NCBI GenBank assembly: GCA_947579665.1
Contig: OX388347.1
Location: forward strand, 39,812,943-39,876,942
Origin: Sympetrum striolatum
Lineage: Eukaryota > Arthropoda > Insecta > Odonata > Libellulidae
Direction of reading: 5' to 3'
Length of the DNA stretch: 64,000 bases
Shown one piece after another: positions 12,378-24,978 of this stretch. The position numbers were made by a program, and so were the translations under genes. The notes beneath the pieces are model-generated. The model was given only the letters and a program-made list of their open reading frames with translations. It had not been told where the DNA came from and searched no databases. Each line of letters opens with the position of its first letter. The stretch's first letter is position 1.

Positions 12378-13530
12378 ACCACGAAGGGAAACCTGAGTCT
12401 GTTTCGTCTGTGTCATATATTAATTAGTTATAATTAACATATTTTTATTTACTTTTGTAATGTTTGGAGGGCATTTCTCCCTTTTCTCTTTTTTTCTATG
12501 ATTCTATGATTCTATCATTGTATTATTTATTTTACATGTATTATTTATTGAGTATATTACTTACTTAACAATAGTAATTGTTATAGATATAAACATGCTT
12601 GACCTTGTATAAGATTGCTATCATGGACGTGGTTCCAAACTGCAGCCATTTTAACAATGATAATAAAGATTTAAAGAAAAAATATTAGGAATTTGACAAA
12701 AGAAAAAAAAATAAGAGGAAAATATTTTGTTGGTTTACAGAGTAAATGTAAGTCTGAACTTAGGAAAAAAGAAGTAATCCTGGAAGGGTTTGTTACTTAT
12801 TACATTATGGGTTATTAGAAATGATAGCATCCAAAATATCACTTCTGTTATCTCACCTTCTATTTGAACACCTCTAGAATCAATTGTTGGAGGCGAGCAT
12901 TGTCTCACTGCCCCATATCGGACAGAATAATTTCGAATCCAAGTATCGATTTCTTTATCATACGTTATGCGTTTGAGCAAACACTTTCTCGCAACCAAGT
13001 TGCCCAGAATTGGTCCATTCACATTAGAAAAAGTCGTTCCGTTTTCATTAGAATGGTGGTTTATCAAAAGAAAAACTTTGATGACAGGATTCGTCGGTTA
13101 TGAAATGTCGGGAGGCGTCGGAGGCAATTTGGTCGCAGCGTCATGTAGGTATGGAGGTGCACAGCGAGGGGAAGAGGAGGAAATTGCGTGGGAGATGAGT
13201 AAATTGAAGAGAAAGGCTGCAGAGAGAGGCGCGTGGGTGTCTTTACGCAGATGAAAAAATTAGGAAGTGCGTAACAGGGGAGATAAGTGAAAGGGAGGCA
13301 AGGTGTGGCGAAATGCAGAGAGGATATGGAACGTTATGGTAAAACATGTTGGAAGGATAAGTGAATGAGATTTGAGGAAAAGAATAAGCAGCCCCTGGAA
13401 AAGAAAACGGTGGAAATTGGAAGAGAAAAGAAGCGAATGCTGAAGTTTAATGAAAAATGTTTTGAAGTGGGAAAGGTTGGGATTTGAGGTTAGGGGAAAC
13501 GTAGATAAATTCCAATGGGATGGAAACTTG
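12378..13530. other. No gene seen
   Basis: AT-rich DNA, then a purine-rich stretch (about 13150-13480) that produces 78-111-codon frames on both strands by composition. A short (TATGATTC)n run lies near 12495. Confidence 0.45.
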
Positions 13531-13930
13531 AAAAAAATAGAAAAGAAGAGCCTAGAATGGGAAAATGAGATAGTAGCGGAATTAGTCATCTGCAAATGTA
13601 ATTTAATATTCCTTTTTCCCTTTTTTGTTAGCGGGAGTTTAAAACTGCGAAGTTATTTAATTTCAAAGGTTGTAAACAATTTTTAACTGTTCAGTAAAAT
13701 ACAAAAGACACAGAAGAACCTTTTACTTCCATCAAAAAGAAGAGCTTAGAATAAAAAGATAGTAAAGACGTAAAAAAATAGAAAAGAAGAGCCTAAAATG
13801 GGAAAATGTAGATAGATAGTAGCGGAATTATTCACCTGGAAATTTAATTTAAAATTTATTTTTCCGTCTTTTCCTTATCTGTTACAACGGAATTTTTAAA
13901 GCTGAGGAATCATTCAGTTTCAAAGATTCT
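13531..13930. repeat. Direct duplication, unit about 240 bp
   Basis: AAAAAAATAGAAAAGAAGAG followed by CCTA.AATGGGAAAATG occurs at about 13534 and 13774. Both copies continue through ATAGTAGCGGAATTA, then a T-rich tract, then AATTTCAAAG/AGTTTCAAAG. Confidence 0.6.
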
Positions 13931-15254
13931 GTTATATTCATATTTTCTGTCATAATTATTCCATCGTATAGAGTACCTAAAAGTTGGAATCTAGTCGTAT
14001 ATTTCTCTACTACTAGAGTTTTTAACACAAAACACAAGCTTGAGATGCGATTTCAATATAATACTCATAACCTTTCCATATGGCCATATCCATATCCATA
14101 TATTTCCATATACGGATACCCTCTTTATGGCTGGTAAGTATGCTATCTGCTTCTGGGGCTTTATAGATTTTCTTTCGGGAACGTTAAAGTTTTAAGACGG
14201 TGGTGAAAAACCTATGATACTCGTGCCTAAAGTGGTATATGAGATATTGCTTTAGCGTGTAACCCATCCTTTTTATCTGTATTACACTTAAAAAATTTTA
14301 CTTCCAAAGTAGTTGTGAGCAAACTCCTTTAATTAATGAAGCTTTATCTTCATTCATAACAGGTAAACTTCATAAATAGAGTACGTAATATTATAGAATT
14401 ATTAGCGTCTCATGCTATTGCTTGGCACTTCATCTATACTCACACAAATATATATTATATCACCAAATATCGCACTCTTCCCTTACAAGTTTATTCTTGT
14501 TATAAATGAAACATTTTGAGGTATGAATGTTTCTTAGAGTAAAATAAATTCCGAAGATTTATGAATGATTATTATTCAAAATTATTATAACCAGTAAAAT
14601 TGTCTGACCCTATTTTTCGGTCACTCCCTCTCTGTCCTGTTTCAGCTGATATTTGATTTGTTTAGAATGCCGTTCTTAACAACCTATATTTCGTATCATG
14701 TGTTGAATTTCTTTCTATACGGATACATGTTCATTTTAAAACGGCCTTTCCTTTACATTGAAGTATGCTCATATCGACCAACCTCAAGATTCGCAAAAGA
14801 CGGAAAATACTTAACCTACAACAAATAATTACATCTTCGACTGTGTGGTCGGTAACATAGAGATCTTTCTTTCTTTGGTTTGGTATCAAAAATTGCGTCT
14901 CCAGAATTGCAGCAGATATCATAAAATATATAGACTACAGCTAACTAATGTTTCTGCGACCACATCTTTATGAATAGAATATTTTTTATTTTTCAGTTGT
15001 TATAGGATTCTGAAAAATGCATCTTTCATATACTTTAGTCTCAGTTCATAGCTGTAATGATACGAAATTTACTGAGGTATATACTGATGATGAGTAATGG
15101 CATTGAATCACTCCTTATAGATTGCTATGAAAAATGCTACTCGTAGAATGATTGTGATTTACTTACGTATAATTGCTCCGTATACGGTATTCTATCTTTG
15201 TGGGAAAAGCAAGGCCAAACTACTTCACTCCTCATCTAGCCTAGTAAGTGTAAT
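13931..15254. other. No gene or repeat recognised
   Basis: AT-rich non-coding sequence with a short (CATATC)n-like run near 14075-14110. Confidence 0.5.
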
Positions 15255-15880
15255 TCCACTCTACTAGCTCTTGGTAGTTAATGTTAGAAGGAGAGAGGTT
15301 TCAACCGGCCTTTGGGCTGAATACCTTACAGACAATTAGCTAATGGCACAGGAATGAGTTCACCATTTTCTCGAATCGTCGCTCAGGTGTATATGAGTAT
15401 TAGTGGTATATTATAAGTGGTAGTAGCTCTTTGCAGGGTTTCTCTAGGCTCTACTTGCATTAGAAAGGGCATTTCGGCTAGCCCAGGTTTCAATAAACAT
15501 TAATGAGTTGTCGATCGATTGGTTTTGGGAACGGATAACCTTTGTTTGTCGGCTATCAGTCTTTCTTCGCAGGAAAACTGATTTTAGGCAAGTTAGCGCT
15601 TCTTGGCTGAAAATAGCATATCATCCTAGCGATCTTTAATCTTTATTTGCACATATCTGCAAGATCTGATATCTTTTTTCATCATGTTATTTGTTTTTAT
15701 TATATATTTATGTTTTCCAGCCTTAAAATTAAAAACCAATTTCGGTGGTTATTTCCCGATTCCGTTGTAAAAGTTTTTTATTACTGGTCTCTTTAAGGTG
15801 ACTATAGGAATGGGTGATTTTGCCCCTTGTCAACATGGAAACTCATTACTGAATTTAGTTTAAATTCTTCACAAGGAAAG
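15255..15880. repeat. Dispersed repeat, copy 2, with about 230-bp interruption
   Basis: This is the same family as 11120-11510. Matching segments are CTTGGTAGTTAATG, GGCCTTTGGGCTGAATAC, then CATATCTGCAAGATCT and TTTTCCAGCCTTAAAAT. Roughly 15340-15590 has no counterpart in copy 1 and may be an insertion here or a deletion there. Confidence 0.45.
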
Positions 15881-16832
15881 TGTATCGTCCATTATTTGAT
15901 CTGTCTGGTTGCACTAAAAACCAGCATCAGAGAATTCTGTCTTTGTAAGGGTGTAGTTTGACGTAAAAGGTAGAAATTTCGTGTTTTTTTATTGTCTAGA
16001 ACATCCTTTTAGATCGAGAATTATTTATTTGTAGAAAAGCGTCCATCGGGAGGATGTTTGGAGTAAAACAAAAAATCAATCATCGAAGAATACGGAATGT
16101 AGTAAAGAATCAATGGAAAATTTTGGGTACAATCACAGTTTTCGTATCAAGTTAGAGGCTGAAATCATGCGGGAAAAGATTTGGAAGAGACCAGATGGAG
16201 CGATTTGAGAGAGAACAAAAGATGAGTGGAAGGATGAGAGAGAACGAGAGAGAGATAAATTGACAGAGAGAGATAGGGAAGGGGTCCTTTATGGCTTAAT
16301 TGGAAAACCGAATCCCTAGAGGAACTTGATTCTTGAACCATCAAACTCATCTCCTCTTCGACAATTCATTCCCTTTTTTATTCTGTTTATTTTCGTCGAA
16401 GAGAACTCTTTGTCCCCAACCATGGTAAATCTTTTTAAAGGTCACTCTCGTCTTATTTGCCAGATCTTGTCCAGTTAGTGAGCGAGAGTAAACGGTCTAA
16501 ATTAGAGATCCCTAACTGCTATCGTGTCGCTTTCAGGCTGGATTGTTTCTATGTGTATCTTATCGTACTCATTCACAATCAATTGTGCTTTATTGGTATG
16601 AGATGTAACTGTGATAGGATCGACTTGTATCTAATTTTCTCCTCCATACACCTTGCCTCAACCACTTTTCAGGTTATTATTACAGAAACCCTGCAAGAAG
16701 GTTACGAATCTGGCGGCAGTGGTTATACATTACATATTACATACATATAGCCGGACAAAGTCAGGGAAAATATAAATAGTCCTATTTGAAATAAGCAACA
16801 CGATTATCTTACAAATTTTAAATATTCCTGTG
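15881..16832. other. No gene seen; GA-rich tract
   Basis: A GAGA-rich tract lies at about 16200-16275. The 97-codon frame at 16457 has no recognisable features. Confidence 0.45.
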
Positions 16833-17020
16833 CTTGAAAGTGACTATAGCTTGTATAAATTATTCTCATTGTAATTTGTATTGCTAAAATTTTAAGTCCA
16901 AGTCATATTTGTTGATTTAGATATTATTTTGCTTGAAAATGGTTATAGTTAATCTACACTATTTTTATTTTTATTTGTATTGTTGAAATTTTAAGTTAAA
17001 GTTATTTTTTTTGAGTTATC
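16833..17020. repeat. Two tandem copies of an approximately 98-bp unit
   Basis: Both copies run GCTTGAAA.TG..TATAG to TTTGTATTG.T.AAATTTTAAGT and then AAGT.ATWTTTTT. AT-rich, diverged. Confidence 0.55.
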
Positions 17021-17599
17021 AACATTCGTGACATGTCATGTCACGCTTCCATTAAGTTACAGTTGCTTCCATGAGCTTTGTTGAATTAGCGCAGTGAATA
17101 GAAAAATAAATAGAATTTTCCTGTAAATTTGTTATAAATATTTTTAGTCGTTCTCTTTTGGGGCATACTATTTATTTATTTACATCAATACAAACGTCTT
17201 TAATAGGCATAATTAGGAATAGGAAAATATACGATATTATATACAAATTTTTTAACAAGTTCAGTAGTGATAGAAAAGAAATATGGAAATAGAGAATGAT
17301 TTTGCGGAACAAATAAAAAATATGATAATGCGGTTCACAGAAAAAACATATTAAAGGAAATAAAAAACTTCTCGAACACCTCCACAGCAGATCTGCTGGT
17401 GAAATGTAAGTTTTTTTTGTTTCCTTCTTTATGGCCTTCCGTGAAGTAACACCTTCACAAATCAACTGCATAAAACTTATATTGTTTATGAACTTGATGC
17501 TTCCGTGAGTAAATTATTTCACACCTTTTGTACACTACGTAATCTATCTTACGATAACGTCTTCTTTTCAATATAAAACAACCCCTCCACTATACAATA

Positions 17600-17883
17600 T
17601 ACTATTATCATAATAGTATTTATCAAGTCAAGCCTAGGAGTCTTACTATCAGTGGCTCAAGAGCTTCTATCAACTTCCATCTTAACCATTTTCGAATGCC
17701 TCAAGATGCTTTTTATCATGCCTTCGCTTCGTTTAGGCAAATGTCGCCTCAAGGATCTCTCCAGTTCGGTTCAGTTCCTCTTCAATTACGACCCAATCTC
17801 CCCACCTAGCCTTTAGCATTCTTTTGTAACACCAAATTTCAAGCATTCTATTAAGCAACTATCTCCTCTATTCCACCTCGGTT
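17600..17883 (-). pseudogene. Non-LTR retrotransposon RT fragment
   Basis: The minus strand contains EIWCYKRMLKARWGDWVVIEE from 17840 leftwards, followed in another frame by PKRSEGMIKSILRHSKMVK and then KTPRLDLI. These match, in order, the (F/E)xWCxRRMLKxxWxDxVxNEE, KRRxxxxGHxLRH and GxxRPRxDxI blocks near the C-terminus of many arthropod LINE reverse transcriptases. Frameshifts and stops show it is dead. Confidence 0.65.
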
Positions 17884-20476
17884 TTAGAATTAGGATCGAT
17901 CAGAAATCAACATATTTTTTATTGGTATTCGATTGAGTTAACTGTTAAAGATAAACACGAAAATCATGTTTCGTCATTTTTGTCACTACTTAATTTTAGT
18001 TTAATTTCGCAACTTAATCATTAATTTCCATTTATGAATAACAGTAGATTATCATGTATTTCAATAAACGTGCACTGTATATTTTAGTAAAGAACCACCG
18101 TTTTCTAACTCTCTCTTTATGATTTATTCTTAAGGGAAAATAGACTCAATTTAGGTAAGTTATTCATCTTTGCTAACTGAATGTACGCTGCGGATTATCG
18201 GTACCATTTTTTTCACTCAATTAAGTGATCTCATAAGAATGCATTAAAATTAAAACCAATTCGTGTCATACTTTTCAGATGCTAGCAAATCATCAGATGA
18301 GATTGTTACGACAACAAAAATAGATCGACGGTTACCAAAAACAATTCAGTAGAGAGATAATATGACAAACCCAATTTTTTAGATGCATAAACACTACAAA
18401 AACTCTAAGTACTATTATAAGATAATTCGATAGAATGTCAAAGAACATTCAGCACTTATAGTCTTAAATCTTAAATATTTTTATGCTCACTTAATGAAGA
18501 AGCTGATTTAATTTACCATTGAACACCAGAAGCTTATGAGTGGCTATTCATAAAAATCTGATGTTTAATGGTAAAATCTAATGTAAATTTTATTCTACTC
18601 AATAGAATAGCCAATATTCCAACAATTAATTGCAATATTTGAACATCTCTTCCAAAGACAGAATAATTTTTCAGGAACGACTTACTTTCAAGGTTATGGC
18701 GTTACTTCAGTCATAAAATAGATTTTCCTCCATACAAATATTTTCACAATTATTTTTTTAACGTGAATTGCCTTAAATTTCCATGCGTATTAACTTTGCA
18801 ATTAACTTTCTCCTCAATTCTGTATTCTGTATTTGCTAATAATCTGCTATGTCGCTTTTATGTCCAACGTAGTTAAAGGAAGGAAAAATCGTTTGTTTTT
18901 AACTCATGGTTACCTTGGAAACTTGATCGTTTGCTGCTCACTTGTAAAACGAAATGTAAGAACAAACTGCTAGACACATATCTACGAACGATTTCGTAAC
19001 TATGGTTCCCATACAACATGGCTCAAGTCTCTGGCGTGCAGCGAAACGTGAAAAGCCTTGTACAGCATGACGATCTCTCTGTCAAAATTTTAGTTTGTCA
19101 TATCCTGGTCCCTTAATGAATAAAGTAAGCCGTAACATATCGCCTCATCTCTTGCGATATGGTCAAATGGTAATAAGAAACTAGCGGAAGGAAAATTCGT
19201 AATATATCAATGCTAGATAATAATAAATTAACGATAGGTATGATGCTATTAAATCACGACTGTAGTACTGTCTATGAGTAATAGGTATATGCTCATAGTA
19301 TTTGTGTTAGAAAATAAAGAAATTATTTACTTACCGGCCTGACCTTCTCAACCCATTCTAATCCAAAACAAGGAATATGTTTTTCGAGTTATGATGTTTT
19401 ATGAGATATAGTTCATTTAATTATTCGTTATTTTTACATTTTGTCATATTTTTCATTATTTATCAAGGTCTTCATTTCATTTCTATTTCATTGGCACTAG
19501 CTCTGTTGCATATTTGTTGCAAGTCGTCAATAATTTTTCACACTCATTAAACTGAGGTCGTGATTTACTAATAACATTCCCAAACTATATTTAATCGTTT
19601 TTAAATTATTAAATGTAGTATCTATTATATTGCAATCGTGAGTATTTAATGGAGGTTAAAAATACAATCAGCATCTATAGAGTTATTCATTGCTGAAGAA
19701 TAAAATATAAATCTCACGAAAAAATGCTTAAGGGCTAAGTAGCCAATACATTTTGAGCTAATGCGCAAGTAAAGCGGCGTTCAGAAAGTACTTTAAAAGT
19801 TCGGAAACTTCCGTTGAATTATCACCACTCGGTATGCAGGTACCCTGGAAGTAGTATAGCGTGGAAAAGTTGGTTGTGCTCGTAGATCTCTTTTCGAAAT
19901 CCGGGTCAGGGTACTACGAAACTGGACCACCAGCATTCTGTTCGAGTGGCGAGCGCCTCCAAAAGTTTCCAATTTCCTCCCTCATACTCTTTCCCTCTTT
20001 CCAAAGTTTCAATTTCGCTGTACGTTTCAAATACAATTGAAGCTTTAATAATGAATCACAGAGCCAGCGGCGTCTAGCTAATTTGGGTCGCGACCCGGAA
20101 GGTTAACAGCCGTTCTTCTGGGATCCTAAAAGACGAATATAAAAGGAGGTTTTATTGCCGACGAATTGGAGAATGGGCTAATTTCGGGCACAAAAAGCGT
20201 TGACCGAACCACTTCATTTTTTCATCTCCTTTCTCATCCTATCAGAAAGAAAAATTAAAATTCTTTCAGAAATTCACGAACGGAGATGCATAAAGTAAAT
20301 TTTAATTTAATTATTTTTTTCGATCGTATGGTCTACCCGATGCTTATTAAGAGTACGTAATAAGAATAATGAGTAACTTACATGTGGAAAACTACTCTTA
20401 TTACCTCCTCAAAAATTTCTTTTTACTCTTCTTAAAGCTCGAACGGTAGTTTTCGTCCCGGGCATTTGGGCTTCAC
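17884..20476. other. No gene recognised
   Basis: AT-rich, single-copy-looking sequence with a slightly GC-richer part around 19780-20220. No coding frame, repeat or RNA gene could be supported. Confidence 0.5.
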
Positions 20477-20600
20477 GGACAGTTGCATGCAGGACTATTG
20501 CATCTCTAGTCCCGGACAATTGCATCCTTCGGACTATTGAGTACCGGACAACTGCTTCCCACGGATAATTGCGTACTGAGGACATTTACGTCCCCGAAAA
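20477..20600. repeat. Degenerate minisatellite, about 14-21 bp units
   Basis: Seven or so imperfect units share the core GGACAATTGCATCC (variants GGACAGTTGCATGC, GGACTATTGCATCT, GGACTATTGAGTAC, GGACAACTGCTTCC, GGATAATTGCGTAC, GGACATTTACGTCC). It is GC-richer than its surroundings and ends about 35 bp before the TA-flanked element at 20636. Confidence 0.65.
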
Positions 20601-20635
20601 CAAATCGCCAAGCTGTTAAATTTTAAAGGACATAG

Positions 20636-21436
20636 TACCGTATATGCCGGCGTATAAGTCGACCTTTGAAGCCTAAAATTATCTCTCAAAAACCAGGGGT
20701 CGACTTATACGCCGAACATATAATTTAACCCTTTACCTCCGAGGGGTAAATAGGTGATACGGCCTGCTTTACACTTGTTGTACCCAAACTCTCGCAACTC
20801 ACCACAATTATTTCTTACTGAAACTAATTTTTGGCAAATCTAATTAACGTAGATATCATATAAAACAAATTTCATCACGAAATACAATTGCGGCCGAAAG
20901 TATGTTGTGTTATGACATGTTTTCATAATAAAAGAGTTAAATTAATAAACCATTTTCATATCTTTAAAATAAATTTGACACATATTTATTCATCGCAAAT
21001 TATATTCATTTCTTCACATGTATTCTTATTTTTCAAAACTTTAATACATATTTCGATATTTTCTTTTTAAAAATGAATATCAATAAGCATATCATGATTT
21101 GTTTTTGTTTATATAATTGCTATGATTCGACATAGCGTTAGGAGTTAATGGAAGTTGTTTTAGCAGTGTCGTGATTTGACTTGTGTGCTTACCACGCTAT
21201 ATTACCATTATTTCTATAATACATTTTTAATACCATTGTGTTTCTGTTTCGTAACGCATTTTTATTTGTGTAGCCTGAGTGATACCAACGAAAGAAACTT
21301 GCGTAATAGTTATGTTTTCCCCATAAAATAGAGCTGGAGAAATGGCGCTGCCTTATTTTTTGGGTCGACTTATACGCTGAACATAGGCAAAAACCTGAAA
21401 TTTTAGGAGTCGACTTATACGCCGGCGTATACGGTA
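20636..21436. mobile_element. 801-bp non-autonomous element, 28-bp TIRs, TA target
   Basis: Both ends read TACCGTATAYGCCGGCGTAT followed by AAGTCGAC (one mismatch in 28). If the outer TA is the duplicated target, the element starts CCGTATA, fitting the TA preference of the Tc1/mariner/pogo superfamily. Each end carries a second GTCGACTTATACGC copy about 35-60 bp inward; on the left it is inverted relative to the terminus and makes a stem-loop. The interior is AT-rich with no transposase. Confidence 0.75.
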
Positions 21437-22253
21437 TATCTCTCCTAGAAATAACACTAACATACATTAAATATGTGATTGTTTTAGATTTTTCGGTTAG
21501 GTTGGTTTTGGCAACGATTTCTCACATGTCTCTGTATAAAGGCGGCTTTCTAGATAGAAATGAAAATATAACCAAGAGTAAAATTAAAAACACACACATA
21601 TGCATACATGTCTGGGACGCCATTGCCCCAAGACCCCTTAAAAAGGGGATGGATCTAGTACTTATTTCTTCATTCAAAGTTTCAGTTGCTTCGATAATAT
21701 CAATCCTACTCCATTTTTGTGTATTCAAATTACACTCACTTGCATCACATCTGCTTATGCAACTCATGCCTTTACTTACCCTCAGAATTATTCCGTTGAG
21801 TTCCTTTGTATCATTTTTACACTTATTTGTTTCCAAAGAAGCTTGTGTGATATATGGGGACCGAAAAATATATTGTATACACATTGCGGCTTCAAATTCT
21901 AATAATAGAGCAAGAACATCGCTGAGGGTCAGTTTTCGGCAGCACAGTTGATATGCACGATATTTAAAGTAATTAATTTCCCCTGGTGTAGCTTAATAAA
22001 TCAACCTTTACATTGGCTACATTTATATCATTTTGGGCTCTCCAAATCTCATTTCAAGTTCCCAGTACTGTTTGGTGCGCGGGGCCCCCTTCATCTTTCC
22101 TATGCTATTGAATCAAAGAGTGAGATAAAATGATATAGTAGCAATCTTATTTTAATCCATATATATTCGGACGAAAACTACGGTTTATTTCTCTTTTATA
22201 GAAATTAACAGAAAAGTTAACAAAACCATGATTACTTTCTTAGTAGACCTTAT
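21437..22253. other. Unassigned; chance frame of 158 codons
   Basis: The longest non-gene frame of the desert (21475-21951, +) overlaps a 120-codon frame on the other strand. Its start is a TTG, and the translation shows no domain. A GC-rich CGCGGGGCCCCCTTC stretch lies at 22079-22091. Confidence 0.4.
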
Positions 22254-23019
22254 GGTTAATGGTAGTTATGCGGGGCTTTTACAGTTACTTTTTTCAGGTA
22301 GAAATTTGGAGGGTCGCCCTCCTAATCCGGACCCTTAGCTCGCCTTGGCAGCTCGGGGGCGCCCGACCTTCCCATCAGAGGGACCATAAAAAAAATCGCG
22401 TGGAGTACGATTTAAAAAGTTATAAACAATTCAAATGAGCAACAATTTATTTTCTTCGTTGTCTCACTCGTTCTAAGAGTGTCCTATATACAAGCGTCTT
22501 TTGATCGACGTTCTACGATGAAAATTAAGATTTTCCGTGATTTTGCAAGAAATTACCCGTTTACACACGGCAACGTTGCCGTTGGGTTGGGGTAGGTGGG
22601 AGGGATTTCTATCAAAAATCTGGAAATCTATAAATCCTCCCCCCAACCCAACCCAACCCAATCCCCGTTGAGATATTTAAGACACCCGCCTATCTGACTG
22701 AGCAACGTTGCCGTGTGCAAACGGGTAATTTCAAAATCACGAAAAATCTTTATTTTCATCGTAGAACGTCGATCAAAAGACGCTTATATATCTCTTAGGA
22801 CGAGTGAGACGAAGATAATAAATTGTTGCTCGTTTGAATTATTTATAACTTTTTAAATCGTATTCCACGCGGTCAGTTATTTTATGGTCCCCCCTGATGG
22901 GAAGGTCGGGCGCTCCCGAGCTACGAAGCCGAGCTAAGGGTCCGGATTAGCATGGCGACCCTCGAAATTTCTACCCGAAAAAAAGTAATGGTGAAAACCC
23001 AGCTTAGCTACCATTAACC
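22254..23019. mobile_element. 766-bp foldback element with opposed G-tracts at centre
   Basis: The arms (about 22254-22580 and 22690-23019) are inverted copies with a few small indels, starting GGTTAATGGTAG at both ends. The centre holds a G-rich tract at 22584-22604 and a C-rich tract at 22639-22666, the latter with the telomere-like unit CCCAA repeated. The element is non-coding. It is more GC-rich than the flanks. No transposon family was recognised, and no target duplication is obvious. Confidence 0.75.
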
Positions 23020-24747
23020 GAGCTTACTTTTTCTTTGGAAGATAACGAATAGACGAAAGAGGAAAGTGAAAATAGTGATAAGCTGGATAAATTCGATTTT
23101 ATATCCTAAAATTTAATTTTGTTTTGGTTACTGAGGCACATCAATATTTGACATCTTGCGAGACACGGGATCTGTGGTAGAAGTCCCACATTCCTTGTCC
23201 TGAAGACGATAATGCCTCCTTCTATTCATCTTATAGAAGTTAACAGATGGTCATTCTGCTGATTTTTACATCAAATCAGGATTAAAAATTAAATTAAGTA
23301 AAACTTTTCGTAAAAAAATTGGTTTAACTACTAGCAGGAATAATAACAATGGAAGGCGCATTAGGCCTGTATAATTGAAAGAAAATATCGGTGGGATGAG
23401 AGTGAATATCGGAAACTTCGTATATTCAATGTAATCAACTACTTTTAAAATACATTCATCAGCTCGTTACCGCAAAAGAACTGCGATTGCCAAGTTCTGA
23501 GAGAAGTAATAACGCCTAGAGTGCAGATTTTATGACATTTTACGCATTTAGAAAGAGATCTCTCTGATGCCGATTGAATATAACAAGAAATTTGAGAGGA
23601 AGAAACGATACGCAGAGAGGAGGCAGGCGACCATCTTTCCCCTCCTGCGGCTTTCGACAATCCGGTGATGCGGTCTTGTGGTCCACGCCTTACCGCATCC
23701 CCCTGTTGATCGACAGATGCACGTTCCCAGAGCCAAGCGTGTCAACTCTTTGTAAAGAAGACAAGCAAGAGGTTGGGGATTCGGACAGTTGGATGAATAA
23801 AAAAATAAGCATTTATGTAATCGCTCGTGCTTGGCGTGTTTTATCATTGGACTTCAAAGGTGTGGTTGTTCTTGGGGAAAACTATCCCTTACCTTAACCA
23901 TAACAGAGTTTGAATCTTTATTTGACGCATATCGCTGACGTATATCGCTTACGTGTTATCATTACGCAACAGATATATTTAAGAGAAAACATTTTCTTTG
24001 ACTAATCATTCTTTATTATACATTTACCTGTCTGACACTTATTCATAGATTGCTATTACTACATTTTTACGTAACAAAAGTTGGTGCACAGTTTCAATGA
24101 TATGAAATGACAGTGCTTGGCAATTGTAATGATTGTGGTATCGTTCTTCTCTCAATATCTTTACAGCATAGAAATAATTATACTTTATGTTTTGGTATGG
24201 GGCCAGTACGTAACTACCTGCCAGTTTATAGTTATCAGTTTAGATGGTTCCTTGTTTGTTCGTTTTAAACTACTCAAATAATCAGCCTGATTTGCGATAC
24301 TGCATCAATGTTTCAGCATGCAATTCGATAATTTGCGAAAGAAGATTCGATAACATTAATACTGACTGGCTTTACGTCAATCAATGGATCTAAAGGCGAC
24401 TATTTATTTTGCTTATCCGATTCCCAGTTTAGTTACTGACATACATCTGGTTCGATGATGCAATATTGGTGACATCATTTTCTCTCCACTGCATTTACTA
24501 TTTTTTAGGATTTTCAATCGAATCTGATCTTATCTAATCATCCTCTTGATTGCAACTCTCCATTAAAATCCGCCCATGGATTAGTCACTTTTTTATTACC
24601 ATTAAGTGTATGCCATATTTCCATGAATGCCGCCCTGAACGTTAAAAACAGCGTCTGAAAATGCAGTTTTGAGGCAACTGCCAATGAAAATTATTTGAAT
24701 AAAATAAAGATGTTTTTTTGGGAAAAGCTTGATGAATCAGATGATCA
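23020..24747. other. No gene recognised
   Basis: AT-rich sequence. Overlapping frames on both strands at 23445-23897 have no recognisable domain. Confidence 0.45.
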
Positions 24748-24978
24748 TCATCTTCTAGTGTTCTGCCTGTCGACAGGTCCCACACACCACAACCGTCTCC
24801 ACTTAAACCTGTCCCGGGCCTCCTCCTTGGACTTCTTGTATCCTCCTCTTTTCACTTCATCTATTAATTTCAGCTTTCTTCTACCTCTTCTCTTTTCTCC
24901 TTCCACCGTTCCTTCAATGGCTGCAGTTAGAATCCCCTTCCCTCTTAAAACATGTCCAATCCAGCTAATGATAGGGTA
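24748..24978 (-). pseudogene. LINE RT C-terminal fragment
   Basis: The minus strand has an open frame of 76 residues ending in TGA at 24748. It reads WIGHVLRGKGILTAAIEGTV, then GEKRRGRRKLKLIDEVKRGG, then a KxxKxxARDRxxWRRL block. That is the standard C-terminal pattern (GHxLR, IEGxxEGxRxRGRxR, ARDRxxWR) of arthropod non-LTR reverse transcriptases. The rest of the RT is absent. The frame itself is intact, so this is a fairly recent 5'-truncated fragment. Confidence 0.82.

Noticed and set aside
20477..20600. CRISPR-like array
   Set aside because: The repeats are degenerate, there are no unique spacers of constant length, and the genome is eukaryotic.
21475..21951. 158-codon open frame, the longest outside the known exons
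   Set aside because: It begins at TTG, overlaps a 120-codon frame on the other strand, and its translation shows no domain or splice context.
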